A DNA stretch of 64,000 nt from an uncultured Lachnospiraceae bacterium (GCA_945919795.1 CAMEJJ010000003.1:155057-219056); one strand, 5' to 3'. Counted from the stretch's first letter, positions 7,113 through 16,309 are shown. The notes: generated by a model from the letters alone, not told the origin. Program-made: numbers and translations.

Positions 7113-9152
7113 ATGAGACCCGAATGGACAGATTTTGTAACTGGCAAATGGGACAAAGAAGTCAATGTCCGTGACTTCATCCAGAGAAACTACACACCTT
7201 ATGACGGTGACGAAGCTTTCTTAGCTGGCCCTACTCAAAACACAAAGGACTTATGGAATCAGGTACTTGATTTACAGAAACAGGAGCGTGCAGCAGGTGG
7301 TGTTCTTGATATGGATACCAAAGTTGTTTCTACCATTACTTCTCATGGTCCCGGTTACCTTGATAAGAGCAAAGAAACAATCGTTGGTTTCCAGACTGAC
7401 AAACCTTTCAAACGTTCTTTACAGCCTTACGGCGGTATTCGTATGGCAGAGAAAGCTTGCGCAGACAACGGCTACACTGTAGATCCTGAAATCTCTGAGT
7501 TTTTCTCTACACACAGAAAAACACACAACGCAGGTGTATTTGATGCATATACTCCCGAAATGAGAGCTTGCCGTACAGCTCATATCATCACAGGTCTTCC
7601 GGATGCATACGGACGTGGACGTATCATCGGCGACTACAGACGTGTTGCATTATATGGTATTGACAGACTGATTGAAGACAAAGAAGACCAGAAAGCTTCT
7701 ACAGGACGTGTTATGACAGATGACGTTATCCGTCTTCGTGAAGAAATTTCAGAGCAGATTACTGCATTAAAGATGATGAAACAGATGGCAGCTTCCTACG
7801 GATGCGATATCTCCAAACCCGCTGCTAACGTACAGGAAGCTATCCAGTGGACATACTTCGGATACTTATGTGCAGTTAAAGAGCAGAACGGTGCTGCTAT
7901 GTCTCTTGGACGTACCTCTACATTTCTTGATGTTTACGCAGAAAGAGATTTAAAGAACGGTACATTCACAGAAGAACAGATTCAGGAATTCGTTGATCAC
8001 TTCATCATGAAATTACGTTGCGTAAAATTCGCTCGTACACCTGAGTACAACCAGATTTTCGCCGGTGACCCTGTATGGGTAACAGAATCACTTGGTGGTG
8101 TTGGTATCGACGGACGTCCGTTAGTAACAAAGATGTCTTTCCGTTACTTAAATACATTAAACAACTTAGGTGCATCTCCTGAACCGAACTTAACAGTTCT
8201 TTGGTCAACAAGATTACCGGAAGGCTGGAAGAAATTCTGTGCTAAGATGTCTATCAAGACTTCTTCAATCCAGTACGAAAACGATGACTTAATGAGAGTA
8301 ACACACGGTGATGACTACGGTATCGCTTGTTGTGTATCTTCTATGAGAATTGGTAAAGAAATGCAGTTCTTCGGCGCTCGTGCTAACGTTGCTAAATGTT
8401 TGTTATACGCATTAAACGGTGGTATCGACGAAGTAACCAAGAAACAGGTTGGACCGAAATATCGTCCTGTTACCGGTGATGTTCTTGATTATGATGACGT
8501 AATGGAAAAATTCACTGACATGCTTGAATGGCAGGCAGAAGTTTATGTTAATACTCTGAATATCATCCACTACATGCATGATAAATACTGCTATGAAAGA
8601 GCTCAGATGGCATTACATGACAGAGATGTAAGACGTTACTTTGCAACAGGTGTTGCCGGTCTTTCTATCGTTGCTGACTCTTTATCCGCTATCAAATATG
8701 CAAAAGTTGAAGTAGTTCGTGATGAAGATGGAATCATCGTTGACTTCAAGACAACCGGTGACTTCCCGAAATATGGTAATGATGATGACCGTGTTGACTC
8801 TATCGCACAGGAAATCGTACACAAATTCATGACAGCTATCAGAAGACATCATGTATACAGAGATGGTTTCCCGACAACATCTATCTTAACCATTACATCT
8901 AACGTAACATACGGTAAAGCTACAGGTAACACACCTGATGGACGTAGAAAAGGACAGCCTTTTGCTCCCGGTGCTAACCCGATGCACGGCCGTGATACTC
9001 ATGGTGCAGTTGCTTCCTTATCTTCTGTATCAAAACTTCCTTTCAACGATGCACAGGATGGTATTTCTAATACATTTACCATTATCCCCAGTGCTCTTGG
9101 AAAAGATGATCAGATATTCGCTGGAGATATCGAAGTTGACTTAAGCAAATAA
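7113..9152 (+). CDS. pflB: Pyruvate formate-lyase catalytic body lacking the C-terminal glycyl-radical domain
   Basis: 679-aa formate C-acetyltransferase body (pyruvate + CoA to acetyl-CoA + formate). Start MRPEWTDF at 7113 follows ATAGGAGG. The active-site pair is in [15 protein letters not shown] (Cys406-Cys407), followed by [23 protein letters not shown], as in standard PFL. The protein then stops after [11 protein letters not shown]...DLSK, exactly where the roughly 65-residue radical domain of usual PFL (about 750-760 aa) would begin. There is no RVSGYA motif in this chain. The motif occurs instead in the separate gene at 9451-9696, two genes downstream in the same operon. The split is not a simple frameshift: each piece has its own stop, start and ribosome site. 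Central enzyme of mixed-acid fermentation. Confidence 0.93.
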   Translation: MRPEWTDFVTGKWDKEVNVRDFIQRNYTPYDGDEAFLAGPTQNTKDLWNQVLDLQKQERAAGGVLDMDTKVVSTITSHGPGYLDKSKETIVGFQTDKPFKRSLQPYGGIRMAEKACADNGYTVDPEISEFFSTHRKTHNAGVFDAYTPEMRACRTAHIITGLPDAYGRGRIIGDYRRVALYGIDRLIEDKEDQKASTGRVMTDDVIRLREEISEQITALKMMKQMAASYGCDISKPAANVQEAIQWTYFGYLCAVKEQNGAAMSLGRTSTFLDVYAERDLKNGTFTEEQIQEFVDHFIMKLRCVKFARTPEYNQIFAGDPVWVTESLGGVGIDGRPLVTKMSFRYLNTLNNLGASPEPNLTVLWSTRLPEGWKKFCAKMSIKTSSIQYENDDLMRVTHGDDYGIACCVSSMRIGKEMQFFGARANVAKCLLYALNGGIDEVTKKQVGPKYRPVTGDVLDYDDVMEKFTDMLEWQAEVYVNTLNIIHYMHDKYCYERAQMALHDRDVRRYFATGVAGLSIVADSLSAIKYAKVEVVRDEDGIIVDFKTTGDFPKYGNDDDRVDSIAQEIVHKFMTAIRRHHVYRDGFPTTSILTITSNVTYGKATGNTPDGRRKGQPFAPGANPMHGRDTHGAVASLSSVSKLPFNDAQDGISNTFTIIPSALGKDDQIFAGDIEVDLSK

Positions 9153-9170
9153 TGAAAAAGGGTGATTGTT

Positions 9171-9371
9171 ATGGACGAAAATGCAATGATTGATGATTTA
9201 ATCCGTCAGCTTGACGGTGGAATGTCAAAAGAAGTCGGACATGTAAATGTAGATGTTAATTCTCTTACAGCCGGCAAAAACGTAGAAACCATGGGATGTG
9301 CGGACTGCTCTTCCAATCCTCTTGCATGCAGCGTTCCGACACTTCACGAAGGTTTGGATGGCGAAGAATAG
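9171..9371 (+). CDS. 66-aa Cys-containing relative of the PFL glycyl-radical domain
   Basis: Starts at the ATG at 9171 (AAGGGTG site), 18 bp after the PFL stop. The first part (IDDLIRQLDGG, then VGHVNVDVNS) lines up with the start of the downstream radical-domain protein ([11 protein letters not shown], then [10 protein letters not shown]). After that it diverges: instead of [16 protein letters not shown] it has GCADCSSNPLACSVPTL, with three cysteines, and ends in an acidic tail. It therefore lacks the glycine that would carry the radical. I do not know a described function; it might bind the same site on PFL as a placeholder or protective partner, but this is inference. Confidence 0.75.
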   Translation: MDENAMIDDLIRQLDGGMSKEVGHVNVDVNSLTAGKNVETMGCADCSSNPLACSVPTLHEGLDGEE

Positions 9372-9450
9372 ACCGTTACAAACTTTCCAAACAACGTAAC
9401 ATTACAAAATGTAACATTACAAATTATGAATTAATAGGAGGTAATTAATT

Positions 9451-9696
9451 ATGGCAGACGCTAGTACAGCTCAGGTAGACAACTTAGTAAACTTATTAGA
9501 TGGTTATGCAACAAAAGGCGGACATCATTTAAATGTTAACGTATTAAACAGAGAAACATTATTAGATGCACAGAAAAATCCTGAGAACTATCCTCAGTTA
9601 ACAATCCGTGTATCAGGATATGCTGTTAACTTCATCAAATTAACACCTGAACAGCAGGCAGACGTTATCAGCAGAACATTCCATGAATCAATCTAA
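9451..9696 (+). CDS. Stand-alone glycyl-radical domain protein completing PFL (GrcA-like)
   Basis: 81-aa protein that matches the C-terminal 65-70 residues of ordinary PFL from NLVNLLDGY through [17 protein letters not shown] and [20 protein letters not shown] to the final [17 protein letters not shown]. The radical glycine is Gly56 in RVSGYA. E. coli has a related repair cofactor (GrcA/YfiD) besides an intact PFL; here the main PFL in the operon has no such domain, so this protein should be required rather than auxiliary (inference). It has a very strong site, TAGGAGG, suggesting high output to match the body. The preceding gap (9372-9450) has a doubled GTAACATTACAAA. Followed by a strong terminator. 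Confidence 0.92.
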   Translation: MADASTAQVDNLVNLLDGYATKGGHHLNVNVLNRETLLDAQKNPENYPQLTIRVSGYAVNFIKLTPEQQADVISRTFHESI

Positions 9697-9718
9697 TTGA
9701 TACGATTATGAATGACGA

Positions 9719-9755
9719 CAGCCCTTTGGTTTTTTCCAAAGGGTTGTTTTATTTT
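9719..9755 (+). terminator. Rho-independent terminator of the pfl body/radical-domain operon
   Basis: CAGCCCTTTGG pairs with CCAAAGGGTTG across TTTTTT, followed by TTTTATTTT. Confidence 0.9.
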
Positions 9756-9795
9756 AGAGAGAATGTGATATAATGATATACAAGGGGAAAAAAGT

Positions 9796-9835
9796 AAAAA
9801 TCGTTTCTGCTTGCAGGAAAAACGATTTTTATTTT
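9796..9835 (+). terminator. Second hairpin with T-tract before pflA
   Basis: AAAAATCGTTT pairs with AAACGATTTTT, then ATTTTATTT. It lies only about 30 bp after a TATAAT at 9771-9776, so a very short transcript could start and end here, or it acts as an attenuator for pflA. Confidence 0.55.
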
Positions 9836-9846
9836 ATTTCCCCGCT

Positions 9847-9957
9847 CACACATGAGCATGTAGTGATTTTCTTTAGAAAATCAACGGAATGCGAATGTGT
9901 GTAGAATTGCGCAAGTTGCTGCAAGCAACGGAGCAATTCGAGCAACGAAGCAATTCG
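9847..9957. repeat. Palindrome plus 17-bp tandem repeat upstream of pflA
   Basis: CACACAT (9847-9853) pairs with ATGTGTG (9895-9901), with GATTTTC/GAAAATC nested inside. Then GAATTGC (9904) pairs with GCAATTC (9933-9939), and AGCAACGGAGCAATTCG (9924-9940) is followed directly by AGCAACGAAGCAATTCG (9941-9957), a tandem repeat with one mismatch. It fills the pflA leader; the pflA ribosome site begins about 15 bp later. Confidence 0.6.
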
Positions 9958-9985
9958 TGGAAAAACAAAGAAAAGAGGAACGAAC

Positions 9986-10750
9986 ATGAGCGGTAGAATT
10001 CATTCATTAGAAAGCTTCGGTACCGTAGACGGTCCCGGCACACGTTTTGTAGTCTTTGTACAGGGTTGTCCCATGCGATGCGCATATTGCCACAATCCGG
10101 ATACCTGGGCAATGACAGGCGGAACCATAATGGAGGCTTCTGAAATCATCGAGCAATATGAAAGAAATAAACCATTTTATCAAAATGGGGGCGGTCTTAC
10201 TGTAACCGGTGGCGAACCCCTGATGCAGATTGACTTTTTAATCGAGCTTTTTACGCTTTGCAAAGAAAAAGGCATCCATACCTGCATCGACACCTCAGGA
10301 ATTGCTTATAAGCCTACCAATACAGAATACAATGCAAAGCTGGACCATTTAATGACCATGACAGATCTGGTTATGTTGGACATCAAACATATCGATCCTG
10401 AAAAGCATAAAGAACTGACCAAGCAGCCCAATGACGGCATCCTGGCCTTTGCAGCATACTTAAACGAAAAAAAGGTTGATATGTGGATCAGACATGTTGT
10501 TGTTCCGGGAATTACCGATGATGAAGAATATCTTTATAAACTGGGATATTTCATCGGACAATTTACCAACTTAAAGGCTTTGGATGTATTGCCTTATCAT
10601 GATATGGCTAAAAAGAAATACAAAGAACTGAATATTGATTATGCCTTAAAAGACGTAAAACCGATGGATAAAAATCTCATACCGGAGAAAAAACAGTTTA
10701 TCTTGAATGGTATCAAAAAACGACGGGAAGAGATGGGAATCGCTAAATAA
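9986..10750 (+). CDS. pflA: Pyruvate formate-lyase activating enzyme (radical SAM)
   Basis: 254-aa activase that uses S-adenosylmethionine and a [4Fe-4S] cluster to abstract hydrogen from the PFL radical glycine. The cluster motif CPMRCAYC is visible at Cys28, Cys32 and Cys35, close to the positions in E. coli PflA. GGGLTVTGGEPLMQ (SAM-binding GGE) and HVVVPGITDDEEYL are also typical. Start at 9986 after AAAGAGGAACGAAC. It is separated from the PFL genes by terminators and a repeat-rich leader, so it probably has its own regulation. Its substrate here should be the separate 81-aa domain, alone or docked on the PFL body. Confidence 0.95.
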   Translation: MSGRIHSLESFGTVDGPGTRFVVFVQGCPMRCAYCHNPDTWAMTGGTIMEASEIIEQYERNKPFYQNGGGLTVTGGEPLMQIDFLIELFTLCKEKGIHTCIDTSGIAYKPTNTEYNAKLDHLMTMTDLVMLDIKHIDPEKHKELTKQPNDGILAFAAYLNEKKVDMWIRHVVVPGITDDEEYLYKLGYFIGQFTNLKALDVLPYHDMAKKKYKELNIDYALKDVKPMDKNLIPEKKQFILNGIKKRREEMGIAK

Positions 10751-10867
10751 TCTGAAACAACACCTTTGTTTTCTATTTTTTTACACTTGTTTTATCAGAG
10801 GTAATGTATTAAAATACTTATTGGATAGAGATAAAAATAGTAAAATCTATTTAAGGAGGATATCATT

Positions 10868-11038
10868 ATGGCATTCGTAATTAACGATGGTTGTGTAGCT
10901 TGTGGTGCTTGTGAAGGTGCTTGCCCCGTTGGAGCAATCAGCATGGGAGACGGCAAATTTGAAATCGACGCTTCTAAATGTGTAGATTGTGGTACATGTG
11001 CAGGTCAGTGCCCTACAGGTTCTATCGAAGCTGAATAA
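10868..11038 (+). CDS. 2[4Fe-4S] ferredoxin, 56 aa
   Basis: Short clostridial-type ferredoxin: MAFVINDGCVACGACEGACP and then CVDCGTCAGQCPTGSIEAE, giving two CxxCxxCxxxCP cluster motifs. The ATG at 10868 follows TAAGGAGG. It probably carries low-potential electrons in the cytosol; its position directly after pflA makes it a reasonable electron donor for the activase, since clostridial activases need a reductant (inference). A terminator follows at 11083-11108. Confidence 0.95.
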   Translation: MAFVINDGCVACGACEGACPVGAISMGDGKFEIDASKCVDCGTCAGQCPTGSIEAE

Positions 11039-11082
11039 TCATTTTTGATTTGTATGTGTATAAACTAAAATACACAATTAAA

Positions 11083-11108
11083 AACCTCACCGTTTGGTGA
11101 GGTTTTTT
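11083..11108. terminator. Bidirectional terminator between ferredoxin and dnaB
   Basis: AACCTCACC pairs with GGTGAGGTT across GTTT; TTTTTT follows on the plus strand and TTTTTAATTG on the minus strand. Confidence 0.88.
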
Positions 11109-11149
11109 GATTCGTTTCTTATATCTCTTTCACACAAATAGAGCTTTTA

Positions 11150-12511
11150 CTACTCTTCCTGATTATAATACTTCTTTTCTAAATTGGCGAACTTGGTGTA
11201 ATCCGGCAACCACGCCAACTTAACAACACCGGTTGGTCCACTTCTCTGCTTTGCAATGTTAATCTCAGCAATCCCGCGTTCCTTGGAATCCTTGTTATAG
11301 TAATCATCACGATAAATGAACATAACAACATCGGCATCCTGTTCGATTGCCCCTGATTCACGCAAATCGGACAACATCGGGCGTTTATCCGGTCTCTGCT
11401 CAACCGCACGGCTTAGCTGCGACAATGCAATAATCGGGATATCCAACTCTCTGGCTAAGGATTTCAGTGAACGGGAAATTTCAGATATCTCCTGTTGTCT
11501 GGATTCGGAAGCCGCCCGATTAGAACCTTTCATTAACTGCAGATAGTCAATGATAATCAGTTTGATATCCTTCTCAATTTTATATTTTCGGCATTTACTT
11601 CGAAGCTCCGATACCGTAAGACTCGGCGGTGCATCAATAATCAGATTGGAATCTCCAATCTCTCCTGCCGATCTGACGAGTTTTTCCCATTCATCATCCG
11701 ACAAATTACCGGTCCGGATATTTCCGGAATTCACATTGGATTCTAATGATAATAAACGGTTTACCAGCTCTACTTCTCCCATTTCCAAACTGAATATAGC
11801 AACAGCCATATTTTGACGCAATGCTACATATTCTGCAATATTCAGTACAAAAGCGGTTTTTCCCATAGCCGGACGCGCTGCAATCAGGACAAGGTTAGAA
11901 GCATGTAAACCGGCCAGCTTGTAATCTAAATCCAAAAATCCGGTGGGAACTCCTGTCACATTACCGGAAGACTGGGAAGCAGCCTCAATCCTTGCCAAAG
12001 CCTGCATGACAACTTCATCGATAGGCATATGGGTAGACATCTTTCTGGACTGTATCAGATCAAAAACTTTCTTTTCTGTCTGCTCGAGCAGAATTTTGAA
12101 ATCCTGTTTGCCTTCATAACAGGAATTTGCTATTTCCTCATTGATTTTAATCAATTTTCGCAATGTGGATTTTTCAATCACAATATTACAAAAATCGCGA
12201 ATCAAACTCGAATTGGTATCAGCAACAAGTCCACCTAAATATTCCACATTATTAATCTCATCCGGAATTCCTTTTTCCTTCAGTTTGTTTTGTAACGGAA
12301 TGACATCCGGAACACTTCCTCTGTCATATAACTCCACAATCGCATCAAAAATAATGCCATTTTGTTTTCCATAGAAGTCCTCTGCTGTTAATAACTCCGT
12401 TGCCGTTACAATTGCATCTTTATCCGAAATCATAGCTCCGATAACAGCCTGCTCTGCTTCTAAACTATAAGGCATCACTCTTTTTTTAATTTGCTGTTCT
12501 TCTGCCGGCAT
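11150..12511 (-). CDS. dnaB: Replicative DNA helicase DnaB
   Basis: 453-aa hexameric helicase that unwinds DNA at the replication fork. N-terminal DnaG-interacting domain (about residues 10-115, PYSLEAEQAVIGAMI), then the RecA-like domain with Walker A AARPAMGKTAF (about 210-220), Walker B LIIIDYLQLM, and SLSRAVEQRPDKRPMLSDLRESGAIEQDADVV near the C-terminus. Length is normal. Last gene of gdpP-rplI-dnaB, a conserved Firmicutes order; ends near the shared terminator at 11083-11108. Confidence 0.97.
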   Translation of the reverse strand: MPAEEQQIKKRVMPYSLEAEQAVIGAMISDKDAIVTATELLTAEDFYGKQNGIIFDAIVELYDRGSVPDVIPLQNKLKEKGIPDEINNVEYLGGLVADTNSSLIRDFCNIVIEKSTLRKLIKINEEIANSCYEGKQDFKILLEQTEKKVFDLIQSRKMSTHMPIDEVVMQALARIEAASQSSGNVTGVPTGFLDLDYKLAGLHASNLVLIAARPAMGKTAFVLNIAEYVALRQNMAVAIFSLEMGEVELVNRLLSLESNVNSGNIRTGNLSDDEWEKLVRSAGEIGDSNLIIDAPPSLTVSELRSKCRKYKIEKDIKLIIIDYLQLMKGSNRAASESRQQEISEISRSLKSLARELDIPIIALSQLSRAVEQRPDKRPMLSDLRESGAIEQDADVVMFIYRDDYYNKDSKERGIAEINIAKQRSGPTGVVKLAWLPDYTKFANLEKKYYNQEE

Positions 12512-12535
12512 AATGTATCTTCCTAACCAATCATC

Positions 12536-12982
12536 TTACTGCTCTACTACTTTCACACGGATCATTCCGCTTACCTTGGGATGAAGTTTTACTTTCACCT
12601 CGTAAGTACCAAAATTTTTAATCGCTTCAGGTAATACAAGTTTTTTCTTATCGAGTTCTTTTCCAAACTGCTCTTTATAGGCAATTGCTATTTCCTTTGA
12701 TGAAACAGAACCAAAGGCTTTTCCGCCTTCTCCGGATTTCATCTTTACCACAACAATCTGCTCTTCCATTTCTTTTGCAAAATCCTTTGCAGCCTGCAAC
12801 TGCTCTGCAGCAATTTTTTCTTCATTCGCTTTTTGCAATTTCAAATCATTTAAGTTTTTGGGTGTAGCCTCTACACCTAATTTCTGGGGAAGGATATAAT
12901 TTCTGACATATCCGTCACTCTTTTCGATAATATCGCCTTTTTTTCCAACATTTTTTACATCCTGTAATAAAATAATCTTCAT
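12536..12982 (-). CDS. rplI: 50S ribosomal protein L9
   Basis: 148-aa bL9. Starts MKIILLQDVKNVGKKGDIIEKSDGYVRNYILP, the standard N-terminal domain with its nucleation helix; the connecting helix (about residues 40-75) and C-terminal domain (about 80-148) are complete. Its ATG directly follows the gdpP stop (TAAATG) with AAAGGAG just upstream, so translation is coupled. Confidence 0.97.
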   Translation of the reverse strand: MKIILLQDVKNVGKKGDIIEKSDGYVRNYILPQKLGVEATPKNLNDLKLQKANEEKIAAEQLQAAKDFAKEMEEQIVVVKMKSGEGGKAFGSVSSKEIAIAYKEQFGKELDKKKLVLPEAIKNFGTYEVKVKLHPKVSGMIRVKVVEQ

Positions 12983-15031
12983 TTAAATCTCTCCTTTTTC
13001 CATCATAGAAGTCAATGTCTCTTTTAATGTATCAATGGCCTGTTCCACAGACATATCTTTAAGCTGTGCCGCCGCAACATTCATATGACCGCCACCGCCC
13101 AATCTTTCCATGATAATCTGAACATTTATCTCATCGATACTTCTCGCACTGATATATACCAGATTATTGTATTCTGTCAAGACGAAGCTTGCCTTGATTT
13201 CATTCATATTCAATAACTCATTTGCCGCCTGTGCTCCAACAATCGTAGGACTTTGTGAATTGCCGGGATTGCAAACAGATATCGCAAAGGTATCTTTAAA
13301 GATTTCTGCCTTACTGATGGTTTCTGCCTTTATCCGGTAATCAACGGCATCATCCCGAAACATCTTTCTGACCCTGAGCACATCTGCACCGTTTCTTCTT
13401 AAATATGCTGCTGCTTCAAATGTTCTGACACCGGCCTTTGCCGTAAAATTATTGCTATCTATGACAATTCCACCGTATAAACAATCTGCTTCCGTGCTGT
13501 TTAGCCGTAAACCGTCAATATACTGAATAATCTCTGCAACCATTTCACAGGCACTCGAAGCATAGGATTCAATATAAGACAAGGTTGCATTTTCAATATA
13601 TTCTTCTCCTTGTCTGTGATGATCCAACACGACAATGGAGCGACATTGCTTAAGTAACTCCGGACATTCGGTAATACTTGGCTTATTCACATCTACAACC
13701 ACCAGACAGGTATTGGGGCCGGCATGTTCCATTGCCTGCGCATTACCAATCAAAACCTGTTCCTCCGGATCAATATGACTGAGAAAATGTTCAACCATCG
13801 GTTTTACTGCAGGTGCAACATCGTTTAATACGATATTGACATTTCTGCCCAGGCTCTTTGCAATACAGTATATACCCACTGCCGCACCAAAACTATCCAC
13901 ATCTGACATTCGGTGTCCCATGACGAGAACACGATCCCTTGTTGAAATCAGTTCTTTTAGTGCGTGTGCCTTTACACGGGCCTTTACACGGGTATTCTTT
14001 TCGACACGCTGACTCTTTCCACCATAGTAGCTTACACCGTCTTTCGTCTTGACAACAGCCTGATCACCGCCACGTCCCAATGCGAGGTCAATGGCCGTTC
14101 GAGCATATTCGTAGTTTTGTGCGTAGGAAAGACCTCCAACACCAACACCGATACTCAAGGTGACTGACATTTCATTTCCAATATTAACCGTCTTTACTTC
14201 TTCCAACAAATCAAATCGATTTTCCTGCAACATCGAAAGCGACTGTTTGCGGATAATAAAAAAGAATTTATCTTTTTCCATCTTGCGGACAATTCCGTCC
14301 AAGGATGCAAAATATTTATTTACACGTCTCTCAATCAATGCTGTCAAAAGCGATCTGCGCACCTCTTCAACACTATCAAGCGCTTCTTCATAATTGTCAA
14401 AATACAAAAGTCCGACAGCAAGACTCTGATTGTCTATTTCTTTTATTGCCAGCTTTAAGGCAGTCTGATCAAACAGATACAATGCAATCAGATATCCTTC
14501 ATATACTCCTTCGGATGTAAAAATATCACTGTTTTGTACCATCTCATCCAAGGGAATCTTTTTCATTTTGGCATGAAAATCTCGATCTTCATATTGAAAA
14601 TCCAACTCTGCCTCATCATTCTCCTTGTTGGGGAATTTATCCTTGGATAAGGTCGGGAAAAAGGAATATATCGTCTTATTTTCGACTTTGGACTTTTCAA
14701 TAATCTGAGCAAATGCCCGATTAGCCCAGATAATCTTTCCGCTTTCATCCAATAATGCATTTGGCATTTCCAGATCGCGCAACAGTCGTTTCTGAATCTG
14801 TCCATATTGCGTTGCAAAGCTTACTAACTCATTCATGACAACCGGTCTGTTAAAGTGCTCCATTAACAAAAACACGATCAGATAAATCAGGGTAAAGCCC
14901 GACATCAAAATACCGGCCGTAACATCCAGGGTATAAGTAATAATATCTGTTATTGCAAGCAAAACTCCAAATACCAGAGGCATCTGGAAATATAAGCGCA
15001 ACCTTCCTTTAAACTTAAGATTTTTGTCCAT
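12983..15031 (-). CDS. gdpP: Cyclic-di-AMP phosphodiesterase GdpP
   Basis: 682-aa membrane phosphodiesterase that hydrolyses c-di-AMP. Domains in order: two membrane segments (about residues 15-55), a degenerate PAS-like domain (about 75-190, MPNALLDESGKIIWANRAFA), a degenerate GGDEF-like domain (about 195-325, no GGDEF signature), then DHH-DHHA1. Key DHH residues: GHRMSDVDSFGAAVGI and VVVLDHHRQG; DHHA1 ends in ERLGGGGHMNVAAAQL. Promoter-proximal gene of the rplI-dnaB operon. A 190-bp gap (15032-15224) upstream has no gene and probably holds the promoter. Confidence 0.95.
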   Translation of the reverse strand: MDKNLKFKGRLRLYFQMPLVFGVLLAITDIITYTLDVTAGILMSGFTLIYLIVFLLMEHFNRPVVMNELVSFATQYGQIQKRLLRDLEMPNALLDESGKIIWANRAFAQIIEKSKVENKTIYSFFPTLSKDKFPNKENDEAELDFQYEDRDFHAKMKKIPLDEMVQNSDIFTSEGVYEGYLIALYLFDQTALKLAIKEIDNQSLAVGLLYFDNYEEALDSVEEVRRSLLTALIERRVNKYFASLDGIVRKMEKDKFFFIIRKQSLSMLQENRFDLLEEVKTVNIGNEMSVTLSIGVGVGGLSYAQNYEYARTAIDLALGRGGDQAVVKTKDGVSYYGGKSQRVEKNTRVKARVKAHALKELISTRDRVLVMGHRMSDVDSFGAAVGIYCIAKSLGRNVNIVLNDVAPAVKPMVEHFLSHIDPEEQVLIGNAQAMEHAGPNTCLVVVDVNKPSITECPELLKQCRSIVVLDHHRQGEEYIENATLSYIESYASSACEMVAEIIQYIDGLRLNSTEADCLYGGIVIDSNNFTAKAGVRTFEAAAYLRRNGADVLRVRKMFRDDAVDYRIKAETISKAEIFKDTFAISVCNPGNSQSPTIVGAQAANELLNMNEIKASFVLTEYNNLVYISARSIDEINVQIIMERLGGGGHMNVAAAQLKDMSVEQAIDTLKETLTSMMEKGEI

Positions 15032-15224
15032 TTAGCATTGCCTCGTTCCGTCTCCAAAAACTATGTAAGACAGCAATCAAATATATTTTCACAATTATAG
15101 TTCATTATCAGCATCTGATACTGACACCTATTATTACATACAAAGATAGTATACCATTAAACCGGAAATTTTGCACATACTATATATGGTAGTTTCCGGG
15201 AGCATTCTTCCCACATAAAAAACA

Positions 15225-15251
15225 CTCCCTAAGTATTATTAGAGAGTGTTT
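15225..15251 (-). terminator. Terminator of rpsF-ssb-rpsR
   Basis: AAACACTCTCTAA pairs with CTTAGGGAGTGTTT on the minus strand and runs into TTTTTTATG. Confidence 0.88.
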
Positions 15252-15269
15252 CAAAATTATGCTTTCACT

Positions 15270-15533
15270 TTAGTCCTGAACATAGGGCATGAGAGCAACG
15301 TGGCGAGCACGTTTAATAGCTGCTGTTAAAGCTCTCTGATGCTTTGCACAGTTTCCTGTGATTCTGCGAGGAAGAATTTTTCCTCTTTCAGAAACATATT
15401 TTCTTAATTTTGCTGTATCTTTGTAATCGATCACATTATCTTTGCCGCAGAATACACAAACTTTTTTTCTTCTACGGATTCCGCCTCTTCTCTTCATAGG
15501 AGAATCGGATTTGTCTGTCTTATTAAAAGCCAT
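15270..15533 (-). CDS. rpsR: 30S ribosomal protein S18
   Basis: 87-aa bS18. The core [34 protein letters not shown] is standard and [26 protein letters not shown] is the conserved C-terminal helix region. CVFC together with the downstream Cys-x-x-His (NCAKH) suggests the zinc-binding form. N-terminal extension of about 25 residues with basic [10 protein letters not shown]. Last gene of rpsF-ssb-rpsR. Confidence 0.97.
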   Translation of the reverse strand: MAFNKTDKSDSPMKRRGGIRRRKKVCVFCGKDNVIDYKDTAKLRKYVSERGKILPRRITGNCAKHQRALTAAIKRARHVALMPYVQD

Positions 15534-15556
15534 GTCTTTGCCTCCATTCTAATTCT

Positions 15557-16000
15557 CTAATTGAACGGCAATTCCTCGATACCTTCGGGAATGTTGATAA
15601 ATCCAGCACCTGCTTCTACCGGAGCAGCATTGCTCTGAGCGGGTACATAGCCACCATTATCAGAACCACCCTGTGCATTTTTACTTTCGGCAAATTCCTG
15701 CTCTTCCACAACAACATCTGTGGTATAGACCTTAACACCATCTTTGTTGGTATAGCTTCCGGTCTGAATTCTACCGGTAAGAGCAATTTTGGTTCCTTTA
15801 TGCAGATATTTCTCTGCAAATTCACCCTGTCTTCCAAAAGCAACACAATTGATAAAATCTGCAGTCTGTCCATCCTGACTGTTTCGACCTCTACGATCTA
15901 CTGCAATGGAATATCTGGCAATTGCCAGCGGCTGTTCACCCTGTGAATATCTCACTTCAGGATCTCTTGTTAAACGTCCCATTAGAATAACTTTATTCAT
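15557..16000 (-). CDS. ssb: Single-stranded DNA-binding protein
   Basis: 147-aa SSB that coats single-stranded DNA during replication. The OB fold (about residues 1-105) opens MNKVILMGRLTRDPEVRYS and includes FINCVAFGRQGEFAEKYLHKGTKIALTGRIQTGSYTNKDG. A Gly/Asn/Ala-rich tail follows and ends in EGIEELPFN, in place of the more common DDLPF tip used to recruit partner proteins. Between rpsF and rpsR as usual. Confidence 0.97.
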   Translation of the reverse strand: MNKVILMGRLTRDPEVRYSQGEQPLAIARYSIAVDRRGRNSQDGQTADFINCVAFGRQGEFAEKYLHKGTKIALTGRIQTGSYTNKDGVKVYTTDVVVEEQEFAESKNAQGGSDNGGYVPAQSNAAPVEAGAGFINIPEGIEELPFN

Positions 16001-16018
16001 ATTTTTTCCTACTTTCTA

Positions 16019-16309
16019 TTATGCCTCGTCTTGTCTTACGCATAAGAATCTGATGACATTTTCCATAAGACGTACATGGTTCTCAACGTCGTAAGGAACT
16101 GTTGCATCAGCATCGAACTGGATGAAATAATAGAATGCTTCACTCATCTTCTGAATGTCATATGCAAGTTTTTTCTTGCCCCATTCATCAACATTTGTGA
16201 TAGTTCCACCGAATCTCTCGATATAGCCTTTAACTTTTTCAATCGTTGCGGCTCTTTCATCGTCTTCGATTTTAGCACTAACAATAACGGCTAATTCATA
16301 TTTGTTCAT
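16019..16309 (-). CDS. rpsF: 30S ribosomal protein S6
   Basis: 96-aa bS6: MNKYELAVIVSAKIEDDERAA, then GTITNVDEWGKKKLAYDIQKMSEAFYYFIQFDA and the final VIRFLCVRQDEA. Ribosome site AAAGGAGGTAACAAGC. First gene of the rpsF-ssb-rpsR operon; promoter at 16384-16412. Confidence 0.97.
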   Translation of the reverse strand: MNKYELAVIVSAKIEDDERAATIEKVKGYIERFGGTITNVDEWGKKKLAYDIQKMSEAFYYFIQFDADATVPYDVENHVRLMENVIRFLCVRQDEA

